The translations under genes and the position numbers were made by a program. DNA of 64,000 nt from Pseudanabaena sp. Salubria-1 (GTDB lineage: Bacteria; Cyanobacteriota; Cyanobacteriia; Pseudanabaenales; Pseudanabaenaceae), in the NCBI GenBank assembly GCA_023336205.1, contig JALQCR010000001.1:310001-374000 (forward strand). The letters are read 5' to 3'. Of this stretch, positions 46,029 through 55,575 are shown in pieces. The stretch's first letter is position 1; each line of letters opens with the position of its first letter. A model generated the notes under the pieces. The model did no database searches and had not been told where the DNA came from. It was given only the letters and a program-made list of their open reading frames with translations.

Positions 46029-48476
46029 ATGGTAACAACTCCTCTCAAAATGGCTGACACAGACTCCGCTACCACAGCAATTAGTTGCTATGGCTCTGCA
46101 CGCTCCACTGTTGCAGGAACCCCTCTCAGTGCCGAAGAACTGCGGAAAACCGATGCCTACTGGCGGGCTTGTAATTATCTCGCGATCGGGATGATCTATC
46201 TGCGCGAAAATCCACTTTTGCGTGAACCTCTCAAGCCAGAACATGTCAAAAATCGCCTACTCGGACATTGGGGATCGAGTCCTGGCATGAGTTTCGTCTA
46301 TACGCATTTAAATCGTCTGATTAAGAAATACGATTTGAATGCCATCTTTTTGGCAGGACCTGGACATGGAGCACCAGGGATTTTAGGGCCTGTATATCTA
46401 GAAGGAACCTATTCTGAGGTTTACCACGACATCACCGAAGATGAAGAGGGAATGAAGCTCTTCTTCAAGCAATTTTCCTTTCCTGGTGGAATTGGTAGCC
46501 ACTGCACACCTGAAACTCCAGGATCGATTCATGAGGGCGGAGAACTCGGTTACAGCGTTTCCCATGCCTATGGAACTGTATTTGACAATCCCGATTTAAT
46601 CTCGGTGGTGATGGTCGGTGATGGTGAATCGGAAACTGGCCCCCTCGCCACTGCTTGGCATTCCAACAAGTTCATCAATCCGATCCGTGATGGTGCGGTA
46701 TTGCCAATTCTGCATTTGAATGGCTACAAGATTAACAATCCGACAGTGCTATCGCGCATCAGCCATGAAGAGCTAGAAAGTCTATTTATTGGCTACGGTT
46801 ATCAACCCTACTTTGTGGAAGGTTCTGATCCTGAGTCGATGCATCAGGCGATCGCCGCTACCCTTGAGCATTGCATTAACGAGATTAGACGCATTCAACT
46901 GGAATCTCGGAGTACAGGTGTTCCCACAAGGGCAAAGTTCCCAATGATCGTGTTTCGGACTCCCAAGGGCTGGACAGGTCCAAAGGAAGTGGATGGGCAT
47001 AAAGTCGAAGGCTTTTGGCGATCGCACCAAGTGCCACTGTCGGGAATGCATAGCAATACTGAACATTTAAAAATGTTATCGGATTGGATGCAGAGCTACA
47101 AGCCTGATGAATTGTTTGATGCGTCAGGTAAGTTGATTCCTGAATTGAAGGATCTTGCCCCCACAGGCAATCGCCGTATGAGCGCGAACCCGATCGCTAA
47201 TGGTGGTTTAGTTCGTCGTGGTTTGAGGATGCCCGATTTCCGCAGTTATGGCGTAAAAATCGAGAAGGCAGGGACGATTGAAGCGGAAAATACCAAACCT
47301 TTAGGTGTTTTCTTGCGCGATGTGATGCGTCAAAACATGGACAATTTCCGTGTCTTTGGTCCCGATGAAAACACTTCTAATAAACTGCAAGCGATTTATG
47401 AAGTCAGTAAGAAGTTCTGGATAGCTGAATATCTGCCTGAAGATGCTGATGGTGGTGAATTAGCTACCGATGGTCGCGTGATGGAAATCCTTAGCGAGCA
47501 TACCTTAGAAGGCTGGCTAGAGGGATATTTACTGACAGGAAGACATGGATTCTTCTCGACCTATGAATCCTTTGTGCATGTGATCGACTCGATGATCAAC
47601 CAGCATTGTAAATGGTTGGAAATCAGTAGAGAGATTCCTTGGCGATCGCCGATCGCGTCGCTTAATCTCTTGATTACCTCAACAGTATGGCGACAAGACC
47701 ACAATGGCTTTACCCATCAAGATCCTGGATTCTTGGATGTAGTGGTAAACAAGAGTGCAGAGGTAACACGCATCTATTTGCCTCCCGATGTGAATACGCT
47801 GCTATCGGTTTCCGATCATTGTTTGCGTAGTACTGACTATGTGAATGTGATCGTCTGCGATAAGCAATCGCATTTACAATTCCTGAATATGGAAGATGCG
47901 GTTAAGCACTGCACCAAAGGCTTAGGTATTTGGGACTGGGCAAGCAATGATCAAGGTGCGGAACCTGATGTGGTGATGGTAGGTTGTGGGGACATTCTCA
48001 CTCAAGAGGCTTTAGCCGCCACAATCTTGTTATGGGAGCATTTCCCAGAGTTGAAGATCCGTTTTATCAATGTTGTCGATTTGTTCAAGTTACAGCCTGA
48101 TACTGAGCATCCTCACGGTTTAAGCGATCGCGATTTTGATTCGCTGTTCACCACTGATAAGCCAATCATTTTCAACTTCCACGGTTATCCTTGGTTGATT
48201 CACCGTCTCGCCTATCGCCGAACCAATCACAAAAATCTGCATGTGCGCGGTTACAAGGAGAAGGGTAATATCAACACACCTTTGGAACTGGCGATCAATA
48301 ACCAAGTTGATCGTTTTAGTCTGGCGATCGATGTAATAGATCGTGTGCCAAAGCTCAAAAATATCGGCTCTCATGCGAAGGAAGCTTTGCTCAATCAACA
48401 AATTGATTGTCGTCGATATGCTTACGAGCATGGCATCGATATGCCTGAAATCGTGAACTGGCGTTATCCCCATTAA
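46029..48476 (+). CDS. xfp: Phosphoketolase (Xfp/Xpk)
   Basis: 815 residues, the thiamine-diphosphate enzyme that splits xylulose-5-P or fructose-6-P into acetyl phosphate plus an aldose phosphate. Signatures: [31 protein letters not shown], the ThDP site [20 protein letters not shown], and [17 protein letters not shown]. Length is normal and the frame is clean to its last codon. Acetyl phosphate is the substrate of acetate kinase, whose gene lies downstream (49926), so xfp-ackA form a functional pair making acetate and ATP. The sequence quality collapses immediately after its stop codon. Confidence 0.95.
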   Translation: MVTTPLKMADTDSATTAISCYGSARSTVAGTPLSAEELRKTDAYWRACNYLAIGMIYLRENPLLREPLKPEHVKNRLLGHWGSSPGMSFVYTHLNRLIKKYDLNAIFLAGPGHGAPGILGPVYLEGTYSEVYHDITEDEEGMKLFFKQFSFPGGIGSHCTPETPGSIHEGGELGYSVSHAYGTVFDNPDLISVVMVGDGESETGPLATAWHSNKFINPIRDGAVLPILHLNGYKINNPTVLSRISHEELESLFIGYGYQPYFVEGSDPESMHQAIAATLEHCINEIRRIQLESRSTGVPTRAKFPMIVFRTPKGWTGPKEVDGHKVEGFWRSHQVPLSGMHSNTEHLKMLSDWMQSYKPDELFDASGKLIPELKDLAPTGNRRMSANPIANGGLVRRGLRMPDFRSYGVKIEKAGTIEAENTKPLGVFLRDVMRQNMDNFRVFGPDENTSNKLQAIYEVSKKFWIAEYLPEDADGGELATDGRVMEILSEHTLEGWLEGYLLTGRHGFFSTYESFVHVIDSMINQHCKWLEISREIPWRSPIASLNLLITSTVWRQDHNGFTHQDPGFLDVVVNKSAEVTRIYLPPDVNTLLSVSDHCLRSTDYVNVIVCDKQSHLQFLNMEDAVKHCTKGLGIWDWASNDQGAEPDVVMVGCGDILTQEALAATILLWEHFPELKIRFINVVDLFKLQPDTEHPHGLSDRDFDSLFTTDKPIIFNFHGYPWLIHRLAYRRTNHKNLHVRGYKEKGNINTPLELAINNQVDRFSLAIDVIDRVPKLKNIGSHAKEALLNQQIDCRRYAYEHGIDMPEIVNWRYPH

Positions 48477-48489
48477 ATAAATGCTGTGA

Positions 48490-48537
48490 GGGGGGGGGGG
48501 GGGGCGCCGCCCCCCCCACAAAAAAAAAAAAAAAAAA
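48490..48537. other. Homopolymer tract G15 ... C-run ... A-run
   Basis: TGTGA then fifteen G, CGCCG, a C-run, ACA, then about eighteen A and TTTAATTAATTAA. G- and C-runs could pair as a stem (TGTG...CACA), but an A-run after it does not suit a + strand terminator. It marks the left border of the frameshift-rich patch. Confidence 0.6.
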
Positions 48538-48552
48538 TTTAATTAATTAAGA

Positions 48553-49179
48553 TTTCACATGGTGAAACTGCCTATAGTCGTACTGGCGGCTATTGTGGCG
48601 ATCTTGATCCTGAGTTAACTGCTAACGGTGAAAAAATGGCGATCGCCTTTGGCGACGCTTATAAAGCGATCGCATGGGATGCCGTATTTGTCAGTCCCAT
48701 GAAACGGACGATCGCTACAGCCACACCATTATGCAAAGCGATCGGCATGGAAATGCAATTTCGAGATGGCTTGAAAGAATTACGTTATGGCAAATGGGAA
48801 GGACTAACCAATGATTTTGTCAAAGAGAATTATAGTGAAGATTATCTCCGTTGGTTAACGGAACCTGCGTGGAATCCCCCCACGGGCGGCGAAACGGCAG
48901 TACAGCTTGCCAGTCGAGCTTCATTTGTAGTTGCCGAAATTCAAGAAATGTATCCATCGGGTAATGTATTAGTCGTTTCACCTGGAGCAACAATTCGCGT
49001 TATTTTGTGCGGCTTATTGGGAATCGATATGGGTAGATATCGCGAATCGCATTGATGTCCCCGCCGCCTCGCTGAGCATAATTCCAGTTTGGCGCACTTG
49101 GCACATGCTCAAGGTTTTAGGTGATCGCAGTTTTATGGATGCTGATTTGCGATCGCTATCTGGCATAAAAATTTGGTAA
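48553..49179 (+). pseudogene. Histidine phosphatase family protein, frameshifted and 5'-damaged
   Basis: The catalytic segment appears as HGETAYSRTGGYCGDLDPELT near 48556, preceded by an incorrect context instead of the expected ...VRHGE, so the true N-terminus is missing. An open stretch follows: VSPMKRTIATATPL, LRYGKWEGLT, GGETAVQLASRA. The second histidine region reads VVSPGATIRVILCG, where SHG is expected. A shift near 49042 then puts the end (RIDVPAASLSIIPVWRTWHML) in another frame, ending at 49179. Family: phosphoglycerate-mutase-like phosphatases; substrate unknown. Either a decayed gene or a mis-sequenced one. Confidence 0.75.
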
Positions 49180-49221
49180 GTGCTCCCAATCTTGCTGCGT
49201 TAATCAGGCGGAGATTTTTAA

Positions 49222-49889
49222 TGCAAGCCGGCTATATCGGTCACGATCGCGCTTATCAGAAAGACGTAACGACCCCACAATTATGAGGGTTGGGTGGTGG
49301 ATATGCTGAATTGGCTCCGTAGCTGGCAACCGATGATCAAGCAGCTTTTTCCCAAGCAGGGTAAACTTTGGAGCTGAGTTTGTGGTGCTGGCAATCTCGA
49401 TGTTAACTTTATTGACGGGCTATGAAGTGGTAGGTGTGGATATTGCGCCAGATGCGATCAGCTTGAGCGAACGAAAATGCAGCAGGCAAGTTAAGGCTAC
49501 ATTTCTAGAAGCGAATGTACTGGATTTGGCTGGTTGATGATGCATCTTTTGATATCGCGTTAGATGGGCGTTGTTTTCATTGCATTATTGGTAGCTATCG
49601 CCGCCGTTTTTGGAGAATATTGCGCAGATTCTCAAACCTAACGGGATTTGGCAATTAATACAATGTGTAATGAAGTTCCCAAAGAAAGTGCATATTGGCT
49701 TGACGTTTGATCTCACGATCGCGACAAATCATTCATGATGGGATCGCGAATCGTTATATTGGAGACTCGAATGATATTTTGCAAGAAATAATGCAAGCGG
49801 GTTTCAGAGTGCTAGATGTGGAGATTGTGCCTCAGAGGATGCAGAAGATCTCGCCGATCTACGATGCGATCGCGACAAAGTTATCGTAA
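49222..49889 (+). pseudogene. Class I SAM methyltransferase with many frameshifts
   Basis: Reading across all three frames recovers one protein: MQAGYIGHDRAYQK, MLNWLRSWQPMIKQLFPKQGK, a SAM motif near GAGNLDV, GYEVVGVDIAPDAISLS, LEANVLDL, DDASFDIALD, ENIAQILKPNGIWQINTMCNEVPKES, and an intact tail at 49707-49889 (HDGIANRYIGDSNDILQEI). At least six single-base or small indels are needed. The substrate is unknown. The protein-level signal is well preserved between indels, which suggests sequencing errors more than old decay. Confidence 0.72.
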
Positions 49890-49925
49890 GTGTGAGAGCA
49901 GGTCCGAGAAGTAGATACAAAAATA

Positions 49926-51107
49926 ATGAAGATATTAATTCTCAATGCGGGATCGAGTAGTCAAAAAAGTTGTTTATACAATTTAGAAGGTGTGTTACCC
50001 GATACGCCACAGAACGCCAATTTGGGAAGCAGTATCGACTGGACGCATCATGATGGGTTTGCGAAATAAGGTTCGCCTCAACATGGGAAGGTTTTAGAAA
50101 TTGCTGCAACCTCCCGTCCTGAAGTATCGCGCATATGCTCAGAAACGCTTTGGAGTGGTGAAGCTCGATTCTTAAAATTCCTTCAGAAGTAGATATCATC
50201 GGACATCGGTAGTGCATGGGGTACAGAATATCGCCAAAGTACGATCATTAATGACGAGGGTGAAAGAGGCTGATCCTTCATTAGCCATCTTCGCACCGTA
50301 CATAATCCTGCCAATTTAGAAGGAATTATCGCTGCCGAAAAAGGTGTTTAGAACATTCACTCAAGTTGCGGTATTTGACACGGCTTTTTCATGCTCACTT
50401 ATCACCTGCTGCTTATACATATGCAATTCCCACTAAATATACTGAGCAAAGGGATTCGGCGCTATGGTTTTTCATGGTATTAGTCACCCATGTGTCGCGA
50501 TCATGCCGCAAGTATTCTCAATCGCAAAGTCAGAAGTTTACGCTTAATCACCTGTCATTTTAGGCAATGGATGTTCATTAGCTGCTATTCAGAATGGACA
50601 GGTATTGAAAGTACAACCATGGGTTTACCCCTTGAAGGTTTGGTAATGGGCAGTCGTTCTGGTTCCGTGATGCTGGGATTATCGATTCATTTATTACGCC
50701 AGCCTGATATGGATGTCGAAAAACTCGTCGCCTATTAAAATCGAGAATCAGGTTTGTTAGGTGTCTCAGGAATTTCTGCGGATCTTCGCCCAGTGCTGAA
50801 GGCGATCGCTGAAGGCAATCCAGCAAGCGCAACTAGCCTTTGATGTCTATGTGCATGGCTTGAGATCGCATATCGGCTCGATGCTAGCAAGTCTTGGGGA
50901 TTAGATGCTCAGTATTTACCGCGGGCGTTGGTGAAAATGCTCCGCAGTCAGGCTGCTGCTTGCAGGATTTGAGTTTTAGGACTGAAACTGGTTGAATAAC
51001 AATCAGAAGTGATGGATGTAGATATCGCTACGTATGATTCATTGGTAGGTTTAGTAATTCATACCCAAGAGATTGAAATCAGCTCGCGAATGTTGGCATT
51101 TAAAATA
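49926..51107 (+). pseudogene. ackA: Acetate kinase with many frameshifts
   Basis: The start reads MKILILNAGSSSQKSCLYNLEG, the acetate kinase phosphate-binding N-terminus. Later pieces in different frames: IDWTHHDGF, VRLNMGKVLEIAAT, EVDIIGH, HNPANLEGIIAAEK, FTQVAVFDTAFHAHLSPAAYTYAIP, TTMGLPLEGLVMGSRSG and GVSGISADLRPVLKAI. The usual full-length order is kept. It would turn acetyl phosphate from phosphoketolase into acetate with ATP formation. Around ten indels break it. A hairpin follows its expected end. Confidence 0.8.
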
Positions 51108-51140
51108 AGAAAGGGTCGCATAGCGACCTCTTTCTTATTA
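51105..51140 (+). terminator. Terminator after ackA
   Basis: AATAAGAAAGGGTCGC pairs (one bulge) with GCGACCTCTTTCTTATT around ATA. Confidence 0.65.
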
Positions 51141-51530
51141 CCACTGTTGGCTTTGTAACCTAAGCTAGCCTGTATCAGATCTCAACGCGAGGCCGTCAGA
51201 TCGCCTCAAATATGAGATTTTGCCCAGAGACCACAACCGCTCGAAATACCATAAAGGGACATCCGTGATCCGAGCTATTTGGATTTTGCTGGTTGCGTTA
51301 CATAGAGCAGACAATCTTTTGTCATTACCGTCAACAGGTAAGGGATCAAATATGGACATAGTATTTTTTTATAGCCAGATACTGCGGTTGCCCTGATGAA
51401 AGCAAGGCGGAAACAAGCAAGGTAAGATTTCAGAGCATCAGTGCTGAGACGATCGCCAGGAATCCAAACAACGGTTAAGAGCAACACACCACAGCCCAGG
51501 CAACTAGCAGGGAGAATGGAAAGGGAGGGG
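51141..51530. other. 390 bp without a recognisable gene
   Basis: Still within the low-quality patch. Short frames on both strands have no recognisable motif. CTTAACCGTTGTTTGG (complement, near 51470) faintly recalls the Tn5-like element's TTTAACCGTTGCTTGG, so an IS remnant is possible but not supported further. Confidence 0.4.
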
Positions 51531-51534
51531 CTAG

Positions 51535-52189
51535 GTAAAAATCAGCTATGAGACGATTTATCTGATGATCTATGCAAACCGTCGAGATGGGAATATATCA
51601 ACAATATCTGAGCGAAGCAAAAGCAACGAAAGGCGCAAAGGTCGCCATCAGAAGCGGGTGGCATTCCCAATAGGGTAGGGATAGAGAATCGACCGGTGCA
51701 GATTTAAAAACAGAGATTGGACATTGGGAAAGTGATACGGTAATCAGGTGCAACCACACAGGTATCGTAGTTACGCATGTTGATAAAGCATCGAAGTATT
51801 TACTTGCTGGACTAGCTAAGAACAAGACGATGGATGAGATAAACAGAGTGACATTCAATCTATTTGAGCCTATAGAATCAACATCTCGAAAGACAATGAC
51901 CTTTGATAATGGAAGAGAATTCTGTGGGCATGAGAAGCTATCTGAAAGATTGAAACTAGAGACCTTCTTTGCGAATCCATATCATTCATGGGAACGTGGA
52001 TTGAATGAACACACCAATGGATTAATTAGAGAGTTCTATCCCAAAAGTACAAACTTTAAAATCGTGAAAGAAGAGGACTTTCAGAAGGCAGTGAATTTGA
52101 TCAATCACAGACCCAGAAAATCACTTGACTATCGTACTCCTTACGAAGTATTCTTTGCTTCATCAGAACCCGTTGCATTTCATCCTTGA
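51535..52189 (+). pseudogene. IS30-family transposase, 5' part frameshifted
   Basis: The intact C-terminal 119 codons (51830-52189) read MDEINRVTFNLFEPIES, TMTFDNGREFCGHEKL, FANPYHSWERGLNEHTNGLIREFYPK and INHRPRKSLDYRTPYEVFF: the second catalytic D, the DDE glutamate region and the C-terminal signature of IS30 transposases. Upstream, broken frames supply ETIYLMIYANR, RVGIENRP, EIGHWESDTV and VVTHVDKASKYLLAGLA. The damage ends near 51770, the right edge of the indel-rich patch. IS ends were not identified. Confidence 0.8.
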
Positions 52190-52217
52190 ATTGGCGAAGT
52201 CAAAATTAATAACCCCT

Positions 52218-52769
52218 TTATTCTGGATTAATGCGCTCATTTCCATGATCTAAAACTTCGTAATAAAGGGGTAAATATCCCGACTTGATACCACCTTCTT
52301 CTTTAGCTTTGTCTAAATTGCCGCGCAAGGTATGACTGTTATGAACGCTATAGATTTCGTAGCGATCGCCTATAAATACATAATCAGCAACATCTGTAAA
52401 CTCCTCACCTTTGACTAGCTGCCAGAGATCATTCACATAAACAAAATGATAATCTGCTAGATCTGGACTTGCGGAGGGGCGCTCCACAGCCGCCGAAATT
52501 TCGGCGGTATAGTGAGGATTACTATTTGTTGGGGGGATAACTTTACTGGTGACGTTGCGATAGAAACAGCTTTCGTTATAGCAAAATCTGAGTTTTGCCA
52601 TTTTGTTTTTAATATTTTCAAAGCGCTCAACGATCTGAGACGAGGAAGGTTCAGTTGCCGCTGATACTTTAGGTGCAAAAGCATTTGAGAATGTTATGCC
52701 AAGGCAAATTAGGCAGATAAAAAAAATATTGGCAAGCGATCGCCATTGTTTGCTGGTCATAAAGCGCAT
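52218..52769 (-). CDS. Secreted protein of unknown function
   Basis: 183 residues. Residues 1-38 form a signal peptide (basic MTSKQWRSL, hydrophobic IFFICLICLGITFSNAFA, cleavage near VSA-AT). The mature part has two close cysteines (RFCYNESCFYRN) and YHFVYVNDLWQLVKGEEFTDVADYVFIGDRYEIY. I do not recognise a family. An initial ATG at 52769 or the one at 52760 (MTSKQ) could be used. The 3' side abuts the IS30 remnant; no damage is apparent. Periplasmic location is predicted only. Confidence 0.65.
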   Translation of the reverse strand: MRFMTSKQWRSLANIFFICLICLGITFSNAFAPKVSAATEPSSSQIVERFENIKNKMAKLRFCYNESCFYRNVTSKVIPPTNSNPHYTAEISAAVERPSASPDLADYHFVYVNDLWQLVKGEEFTDVADYVFIGDRYEIYSVHNSHTLRGNLDKAKEEGGIKSGYLPLYYEVLDHGNERINPE

Positions 52770-52799
52770 TGTTATTAAAACTATATAGCAATCCTAATT

Positions 52800-53211
52800 C
52801 ATTTGCAGTTTTCCGTGTTTGAGAGCAGCAATTCGCATTATGAAACCGATTTTGGTGTTTCCAGCGCCTTTGGCGCACAAACGCAAAATCGGGCTGACAG
52901 CCCACCGAAGTTAGGCTGTCAAAAAAACCGATTTTATAATGAGAATTGCTGGTTTGAGAGGGATCTCACAATTTGGCGACGATATTCGTCGAAACATTTA
53001 TATCAGTAAAAGAAATCGCTATGACAAATCAAAACCCTAAATATAAAGTGGCGGGGCAAGCCTTATACTTATATTAGGGTTTCACTTCTGAAATGGCGTA
53101 GCCATTTTGTGCTTTGGCATTATGTCCTAAGCAAATCTTTTATTGCTATAAAACCACAATTGTCTAAAGCAATGGCGTTTTGCAAATTTGTAACCAAAAA
53201 ATAACTACAGT
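52800..53211. repeat. Intergenic block of inverted repeats
   Basis: Outer arms AGCAATTCGCATTATGAAACCG (52829 on) and CGGTTTT...GAATTGCT near 52928-52948 imperfectly pair; smaller hairpins GCGCCTTTGGCGC and GGCTGACAGCC lie inside. Further on, 53065-53125 carries GAAATGGCGTAGCCATTT, shared with 53820-53840. I see no gene. Confidence 0.6.
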
Positions 53212-53262
53212 AAAACAAAAGACAAGTAGTGGGGCAAACCACCACTACTTGTCTTTTGTTTT
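53212..53262. terminator. Terminator of the Hpt gene
   Basis: 21-bp arms AAAACAAAAGACAAGTAGTGG and complement with a nine-base loop, directly after the Hpt stop codon in its direction. Confidence 0.8.
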
Positions 53263-53266
53263 TTGT

Positions 53267-53629
53267 CTAAGATGACAAAGTTGCTGACTTTTCGGCTATG
53301 AATAGTTCAACTTCTTTCAACCTCAAAAACATCTCGTCAATAAGCTCCAAAGCTTTTTCTGAATCTTGCGATTGATTTAACACTTCAAGTTGTAGGGCTA
53401 ATGTCTGTACTTGAAAAGCACCAACATTGCTACTAGCACCTTTAAGGTGATGAGCCTCGCCCATAATTTGAGACCATTTATTGCCAATGATCTCGGCTCT
53501 AATTTTGTCTAAACGTTGCGAAATATCTTCAACATAAACCTGTAAAACCTCAATCTCAAACTCTATATCTCCTTCAGATATCTGGTGAAGTTGCTCTAAG
53601 TTAACAGGTGATTCTGGTTGATGAGTCAT
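53267..53629 (-). CDS. Hpt-domain phosphotransfer protein
   Basis: 120 residues, a single histidine-phosphotransfer four-helix domain. The phosphorylatable histidine is the second in EAHHLKGASSNVGA, at about residue 59, within the canonical HxLKG-x-S motif; LALQLEVLNQSQD forms the next helix. Stand-alone Hpt proteins shuttle phosphate between hybrid kinases and response regulators in the cytoplasm. Its partners are not next to it; the nearest two-component genes are about 4.4 kb downstream and of a simple type that needs no Hpt. It has its own terminator. Confidence 0.87.
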   Translation of the reverse strand: MTHQPESPVNLEQLHQISEGDIEFEIEVLQVYVEDISQRLDKIRAEIIGNKWSQIMGEAHHLKGASSNVGAFQVQTLALQLEVLNQSQDSEKALELIDEMFLRLKEVELFIAEKSATLSS

Positions 53630-53849
53630 ATAGGTAAAAGCCTTACAGCAGTTAACTAAGCTAGTTTAAGTTTGCTTCAGGTTAAATTACCATGTATACA
53701 ATCCAAAAAAGCAACAAGCTAAAAAAGCATTCACATCAAAGCTGATTCTTATACAAATTCACAAAAGTGTGACAACACTTTTGTGAATTAAAACAAACCC
53801 AGTATTAATTCCAAACTAAGAAATGGCGTAGCCATTTCTTAGTTTGGAA
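53630..53849. repeat. Intergenic hairpins upstream of ISL3 copy 3
   Basis: AATTCACAAAAGTGTGACAACACTTTTGTGAATT at 53756-53789 (about 15-bp arms) and CCAAACTAAGAAATGGC/GCCATTTCTTAGTTTGG at 53812-53848. ISL3 copy 3 inserted at the end of the second hairpin; its target duplication GTTTGGAA is part of that arm. Confidence 0.7.
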
Positions 53850-54512
53850 GGGTCTTCTGGGTTTAAGGGGATAAGTAAATCTAATGAGAAAGACAAGCTA
53901 ATAATCTAGAACGAAAATTTAAAAAATTTAAAAAACCATAAGCCTGTCGTTTAATTAATTTAATACGATTATTAAGTCCCTCCATCACACCACTAGATGT
54001 ACGATTTAAAAAGTAGTTACAAATATTATCAAGATGATTACGAATGGTTTCCAAAACTGCGCCATAAACAGCTTTAGCTTTTTGAAGCCATTCTTTTAAT
54101 TGTTTCTGACCCTCTTCAGGAGTTTTACAAGTCTCAAAAATACTTCTAAAGTCTTCTTTGAGATTATAAGCTAGTCGCAAGCGTTTAGAACATTTCAAGA
54201 CATTTTCTAACTTCACTTTTTCTTCTTCTGTTAAGTCTACCTTGTTCTTTAGTAGAATAAATCGACTACCTTTAATCTTGATTTTAGCTTTTTGACGCAG
54301 TTGATTTAACTCTTTGATTAGTGGCTGCATAACATGAAATCTGTCGATGACAATTTTCGCATTTGGAAATACTTCTTTGACAACTTTGGGAAAGCCTCCC
54401 CACATATCAATGCTAACCTCCTCTACTTTTTCCCTTATCTCAATCGGTTGCTGCTTCAGGACTTCAATGATGTCATCTTGTTTATGACTATCAATTACTT
54501 CTAGTAATGCTC

Positions 54513-54646
54513 GGCTCTTCTGGGTTCATGGGGATAAGCACAGCTAATAGTAATCAGAATCCTCTCGGAGCAACAGTTACAGCCCTACCATGTCGCCAAT
54601 AATTGTATCGATACTGTACCATTTACCCCTCAAACCCAGATGAGCC
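54513..54646 (+). mobile_element. 134-bp ISL3-type MITE, copy 2
   Basis: Flanked by TAATGCTC at 54505-54512 and 54647-54654. Same ends and interior as the copy at 13304 apart from one base. Confidence 0.92.
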
Positions 54647-55028
54647 TAATGCTCCTGCGTCAATACTTGATACGACTGTCACAAAGTCTTTATGTCCTTT
54701 GCGTTTACTCACTTCATCAATACTCACTCGTTTTACTTCTTTCCAATCATCTTTTTTTTTAGAGAAAATTGGTGATTGAAAATCCCTTGTATTTGATCCC
54801 AACTCAAATATTCATCTCGACTTACTTGCTCCACACTCGCACTTTGTACTCGTTGATAAACATACTCCTCATACCTTTGTGTGTATCGTCTTTCCCAGTC
54901 TACAAAGGGTAACTTTTCCGTAAAATGTCTTTGACAATGTTGACAATAAAATTGGCGGCGCGGCGTATTTAAATAAACTATTTTCCCAAATACTGACAAA
55001 TCTCGAATCAATATCGGTCGATTTTGTT

Positions 55029-55162
55029 GGCTCTTCTGGGTTCATGGGGATAAGCACAGCTAATAGTAATCAGAATCCTCTCGGAGCAACAGTTACAGCC
55101 CTACCATGTCGCCAATAATTGTATCGATACTGTACCATTTACCCCTCAAACCCAGATGAGCC
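55029..55162 (+). mobile_element. 134-bp ISL3-type MITE, copy 3
   Basis: Flanked by ATTTTGTT (55021-55028) and CTTTTGTT (55163-55170), a duplication with one mismatch. It is at exactly the ISL3 position where copy 2 meets copy 1 at 12977/12978. Confidence 0.88.
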
Positions 55163-55387
55163 CTTTTGTTTTAATTTTCCACCATGCGTATTACAATGCG
55201 GACAAGTAATTTCATCCTGTAAAAATCTCAACTTTAGGGTGATTTTATTTTCTTCTTCCGTAAAACTTTCAACGGTTGTGTTGGGTAAATTTAGCAACCT
55301 ATCTAGATACAAGTCCATACCTGTCACCACTTATCTTTGTGCTTCATTATACATTAATCCCCTCAAACCCAGAAGAGCCGTTTGGAA

Positions 55388-55575
55388 TTACATAGTGAGA
55401 ATTGCCTGAGTATATTAAAGGCGCTTCAAGCGATCGCAATATCGATGTTAGAATGAGAGATAATTGTAAAGATTTGCAAAGCAATCTATTTATTCAAAAT
55501 TTATTAGGCTGTATAGAGCAAAGCGACGTTCAGCCTAGTCTCATCAAAATTTAAACAAGACGAGTCATATCGACC
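55388..55575. promoter_or_regulatory. Leader of the GET3/ArsA-like gene
   Basis: 188 bases between ISL3 copy 3 and the ATG, with a hairpin TAGGCTG...CAGCCTA at about 55506-55539. No clear promoter boxes. The IS may have removed upstream control sequence. Confidence 0.35.

Larger units (their letters stand above)
53881..55318 (-). pseudogene. ISL3 transposase of copy 3, split by two MITEs
   Basis: ATG 55318. The N-terminal zinc-finger part stops at the first MITE (55029-55162). The middle part, 55011-54733, carries YCQHCQRHF and the A9 slippery site. The second MITE (54513-54646) cuts the DDE domain near DAGALLEVIDS, and the final 174 codons (54405-53881) hold DMWGGF through SSGVMEGLNNR. The sequence is otherwise identical to the other copies. 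It is not functional as it stands. Confidence 0.87.
53850..55379 (-). mobile_element. ISL3-family element copy 3 with two MITEs inside
   Basis: Flanked by GTTTGGAA at 53842-53849 and 55380-55387. 1530 bp minus two MITEs with duplications (2 x 142) is 1246 bp, the same as copies 1 and 2. Confidence 0.92.

Noticed and set aside
48490..48537. G/C stem as terminator of xfp
   Set aside because: The stem is followed by an A-run, not a T-run, on the transcribed strand, and the tract looks like an assembly or sequencing artefact.
51165..51487. Reverse-strand ORFs in the gap before the IS30 remnant
   Set aside because: They lie in the indel-rich patch, overlap each other in different frames and show no recognisable motif.
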